64,000 nt of DNA from Microbacterium faecale (GTDB lineage Bacteria; Actinomycetota; Actinomycetes; Actinomycetales; Microbacteriaceae), in NCBI RefSeq assembly GCF_014640975.1, contig NZ_BMHO01000002.1, positions 282,696 through 346,695 on the forward strand, read 5' to 3'. Positions within the stretch are counted from its first letter, which is position 1. The number at the start of each line of letters is the position of its first letter. The translations under genes were made by a program, and so were the position numbers. Below, piece after piece: positions 61,578 to 64,000 of this stretch. The notes beneath the pieces are model-generated. The model made no database searches and had not been told where the DNA came from. It saw nothing but the letters and a program-made list of their open reading frames with translations.

Positions 61578-61627
61578 GGCCCGCCGCTCACGGCTCGTTT
61601 GTCGGACGTCGCGCGTAGCGTGACGGC

Positions 61628-62542
61628 ATGACCCTCCCCCTGCAGACCACCTACCGGCCGCGCACCGCGGTCGACCTGGGCACGACGGTCGGCAGTCTGC
61701 AGCGCGGGCCCGGCGATCCGACGCAGCACCGGTCCGGCGGCGTGATCTGGCGCGCGTCCCGCACCCCCGCGGGGCTCGCGACGGTTGCGCTCGCGCAGCG
61801 ACCAGACGGATCCATCAGGGCGGCCGCGTGGGGCGCCGGACGAGAATGGGCACTCGCGCAGGTGCCCGCCCTCTGCGGCGCACACGACGACGCCCGCGGC
61901 TTCGACGCCGCGCTCCACCCGGTCGTGGCGCGCGCGGCGAGCCGACGGCCGGGCATGCATCTCGCGCGCACCGACCTCGTCTTCGACGCATTCGCGCAGG
62001 CCATCCTCGAACAGAAGGTCACCGTGCGGCAGGCCTTCGGCGCGTGGCGTCGGCTCGTCACCTGGCAGGGTGACCGCGCCCCAGGGCCGACTCCCCGCCC
62101 GCTGTTCGCCCCGCCAGCGCCCGACGCCTGGGGGCAGATCCCGTCCTGGACGTGGCATCGCGCGGGGGTCGAGCCGCCACAGTCGAAGACCATCGTCGGC
62201 GCGGCCCGGCGCCCCGACGCGGTCGAGCGCGCGACCCGCGGTGCAACGGGCCGGCCCACCGATCCCCTGACGTCGTTCGCCGGTGTCGGTGCGTGGACGG
62301 CCGCCGAGACACGGATTCGCGCCCTCGGGGATCCGGACGCGGTGAGTGTCGGCGACATTCACCTCTCGCACGAGGTGGGTTATGCGCTCACGGGCCAGCG
62401 CACCGATGACGCCGGCATGCTCGCCCTGCTCGAACCGTGGCGCGGCCACCGACAGCGCGTGATCCGCCTGCTGTTGGCCTGCGGCCCGCGAGAGCCGCGC
62501 CGCGCGCCGAGGCTCCACATCGAAGATCATCGCGCCCGCTGA
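61628..62542 (+). CDS. DNA-3-methyladenine glycosylase-like (HhH-GPD) protein
   Basis: 304 residues. The helix-hairpin-helix with GVGAWTAAETRIRALG is followed by the catalytic Asp243 in VSVGDIHLSHEVG, and FAQAILEQKVTV is the usual helix before it. This is the AlkA/HhH-GPD base-excision fold; activity on alkylated bases is likely. There is no Ada partner here. ATG at 61628. The next small gene follows after 33 bases. Confidence 0.88.
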   Translation: MTLPLQTTYRPRTAVDLGTTVGSLQRGPGDPTQHRSGGVIWRASRTPAGLATVALAQRPDGSIRAAAWGAGREWALAQVPALCGAHDDARGFDAALHPVVARAASRRPGMHLARTDLVFDAFAQAILEQKVTVRQAFGAWRRLVTWQGDRAPGPTPRPLFAPPAPDAWGQIPSWTWHRAGVEPPQSKTIVGAARRPDAVERATRGATGRPTDPLTSFAGVGAWTAAETRIRALGDPDAVSVGDIHLSHEVGYALTGQRTDDAGMLALLEPWRGHRQRVIRLLLACGPREPRRAPRLHIEDHRAR

Positions 62543-62575
62543 GCCGGGCGGCGCGGATCGCGAGACAATGGAGGC

Positions 62576-62776
62576 ATGTCCCCTCGCGTCCGCCGGATCC
62601 TCATCACCGTCGGCCTGTTCGCCCTCGCAGTCCTCGTCGGCACCGTCCTCGGCAACCCGTGGCTCGGCGTCGCGCTCGGGATCCTTATCGGCATCGGCGC
62701 GCTGATCGGCATGTCTTCAAAGGCGGCCGGCAACCAGGGCATCTACGACCGCGACGACGACGGAACCGAACTCTGA
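62576..62776 (+). CDS. Small two-helix membrane protein
   Basis: 66 residues. Helix 1 is ILITVGLFALAVLVGTVLG (about 8-26), helix 2 is WLGVALGILIGIGALIGMS, and an acidic tail DRDDDGTEL follows. ATG at 62576. It follows the glycosylase gene on the same strand and may be co-transcribed. No family recognised. Confidence 0.75.
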   Translation: MSPRVRRILITVGLFALAVLVGTVLGNPWLGVALGILIGIGALIGMSSKAAGNQGIYDRDDDGTEL

Positions 62777-63091
62777 CCAGCCGCGCGAGAACCGTTCTCA
62801 CCACTCTCGAAGCGGATTCCGAGGCGCCCACCGTTATCGGTTCGTTATAGAGTAACCGGCAGCGCTGCGATCGGCATCGTGACGCGGATCCGGCACCTCT
62901 CGGCCGCGTTCTCAGGTTCGACGACTCCCGGCCGAGCCACGAGCGCGATTTCGGCTCGCACCGGGTGATTTCTACGGCCCCGTTCAGGATCAGATCGCAT
63001 TCTCGTCAGGTCCCCCGACCGAGCCAGCGTCGTCATCGGTCCCGCCGCGCGCGGCAACCCACCGCGCCGCACAGACCGTGAGAGCACCCGC
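62777..63091. other. Long gap before the transglycosylase-like gene
   Basis: 315 bases without a credible gene. It contains a weakly AT-rich stretch (TTATCGGTTCGTTATAGAGTA, split as TTATCGG and TTATAGAG) near 62832-62853, which may be a promoter, leaving a 5' leader of about 230 bases. I searched it for c-di-AMP (ydaO) riboswitch motifs, known before actinobacterial cell-wall hydrolase genes, and could not match them. Confidence 0.4.
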
Positions 63092-63913
63092 ATGACGCAC
63101 GACGACGCCCCGTTGCCCCTGACCCCTTACCCGCGACCGAGCCACATCATCCGCCTCCGACAGGAGCGCGAGCGCCGCCGTCGCCGGATCAGCATCGGCG
63201 TCGCCGTCGCGACCGCCGCGCTCGCTGTCGTGAGCGGAACGGCCGCGGCATCCCTGGGATCCGCGACGCCGCGCGAATCGGCCGGACCCGTTCAGCTCGC
63301 GAGCGGCGACATCGCCAAGCAGGCGGCAAAGACGCTCGATTCCGCCACCGACCTCCTCACCCGCGCCGAGAAGACACGCGTCGATGCCTCGTCCCTCACT
63401 GGATACGTGGAATACCTCGAGGACTACGAAGGGCTGCCCGCGTCCGTCGCGAGCAACGTGACCGCCGACGCCAACGCCGAGATCGACCGACTCGAGCCGA
63501 ACGTCACGAAGGCCGAGAAGAAGCAGGAGCGCCGCGAACGCAAAGAACGCGAGGAGCGCGAAGCGCGCGAGGCCGAGGAAGCCGCCGCTCTCGCCGAGGC
63601 CAACACCGTCGAGGGCGCGAAGGCCACCGCGAGCGAGCTGATGTCATCGACCTACGGCTGGGGAGCCGACCAGTTCGGCTGCCTCGACGCGCTGTGGACG
63701 AAGGAATCCGGCTGGAATTACCAGGCGACCAACCCCTCCAGCGGCGCCTACGGGATCCCGCAGTCCCTGCCCGGCAGCAAGATGGGGACCGTCGCCGGCG
63801 ACTGGGCGACCAACGCCACAACGCAGATCACCTGGGGCCTCGACTACATCTCGCGCGCCTACGGCACCCCCTGCGCCGCCTGGGGGCACTCCCAAGCCGT
63901 CAACTGGTACTAA
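63092..63913 (+). CDS. Secreted transglycosylase-like cell-wall protein
   Basis: 273 residues. A basic N-terminus (RLRQERERRRRR) precedes a signal or anchor helix at about 33-55 (ISIGVAVATAALAVVSGTAA). A coiled stretch rich in Glu, Arg and Lys follows at about 145-175. A C-terminal lysozyme-like domain contains FGCLDALWTKESGWNYQATN and GAYGIPQSLPGSKM; the Glu in TKESGW is the expected catalytic residue. Such proteins cut peptidoglycan outside the cell. GTG/ATG choice: ATG at 63092 is used. Confidence 0.85.
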   Translation: MTHDDAPLPLTPYPRPSHIIRLRQERERRRRRISIGVAVATAALAVVSGTAAASLGSATPRESAGPVQLASGDIAKQAAKTLDSATDLLTRAEKTRVDASSLTGYVEYLEDYEGLPASVASNVTADANAEIDRLEPNVTKAEKKQERRERKEREEREAREAEEAAALAEANTVEGAKATASELMSSTYGWGADQFGCLDALWTKESGWNYQATNPSSGAYGIPQSLPGSKMGTVAGDWATNATTQITWGLDYISRAYGTPCAAWGHSQAVNWY

Positions 63914-63949
63914 TGCTGAGGCGCCGGGGCGTGCCGCCTGCGGCGTTGT

Positions 63950-63973
63950 CGTCGATCGACGTACATTCGTACG
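63950..63973. repeat. Two adjoining short palindromes after the transglycosylase gene
   Basis: CGTCGATCGACG (63950-63961) and CGTACATTCGTACG (63960-63973) lie 37-60 bases past the stop. They may form small hairpins at the transcript end. Nothing else is visible in the last 87 bases. Confidence 0.5.
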
Positions 63974-64000
63974 CCTTCACTCCTCCGCCTTGCACGCGAC

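Noticed and set aside
62777..63091. c-di-AMP riboswitch before the transglycosylase-like gene
   Set aside because: Expected from known actinobacterial leaders, but I could not find its conserved segments in the gap; a covariance-model search would settle it.

Overview
The window is a continuous stretch of high-GC actinobacterial chromosome. Frequent GTG starts, ATGA-type gene overlaps, a bS22 ribosomal protein gene, a System II cytochrome c maturation cluster, an F420-type LLM oxidoreductase and the overall gene set fit Microbacteriaceae (Microbacterium-like). The species cannot be named from this sequence. About 60 protein genes are densely packed. I found no rRNA, tRNA or CRISPR array.

Layout. 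1-1741: an ECF sigma factor between two uncharacterised genes, one cut by the window edge. 1893-9227: menC, then a divergent TetR / MMPL exporter / YhgE-Pip unit with clear tandem operators. 9320-13333: TlpA-CcdA-ResB-CcsB cytochrome c maturation operon. 13546-20560: housekeeping and small redox genes (DUF3054, histidine phosphatase, DUF368, aspS, Dabb, membrane molybdopterin oxidoreductase, glutaredoxin-like, rhodanese) and the 32-residue bS22. 20680-27239: a BldC-type HTH gene, an ABC exporter operon ending in a DesK/DesR-type two-component system, and a second TetR-controlled DrrAB exporter. 27396-29811: a mobile element. 29813-42129: ArsR regulator, TrkH/TrkA potassium uptake, proC, CDF transporter, LLM oxidoreductase, tadA, upp, a RecB-like nuclease-helicase and nadE. 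42191-50798: a secreted or membrane-anchored Pro/Ser/Ala-rich protein, a phosphotransferase, an OmpR-type two-component system and sbcCD. 50883-59084: an arabinoside-use locus (MalFG-type permeases, binding protein, GH51 arabinofuranosidase, LacI regulator, secreted two-domain esterase) sharing one operator type. 59337-63913: SseB-like protein, GNAT, a lone winged-helix regulator, an AlkA-like glycosylase, a small membrane protein and a secreted transglycosylase-like protein.

The most striking item is the element at 27396-29811. It is a 2.4-kb IS481-type transposon flanked by 6-bp TCTAGG target duplications with imperfect TGT-ended inverted repeats. It carries an HxlR-type regulator and a short-chain dehydrogenase-like protein besides the transposase. 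The dehydrogenase stop overlaps the transposase start, so the transposase appears to be the second gene of an operon read from an HxlR-controlled divergent promoter. The dehydrogenase lacks the catalytic Tyr and Lys. Both outward-facing element genes borrow their TAG stop codons from the duplicated target CTAG.

Other noteworthy signals are an MMPL transporter with a degenerate ABC-ATPase-like tail, a Pip protein built from 63-bp repeats, several families of perfect palindromes between genes, a 21-bp motif shared by two sites around a two-component system, a Cys-rich leader-peptide candidate, an esterase with one dead domain, and strong over-representation of GGATCC.
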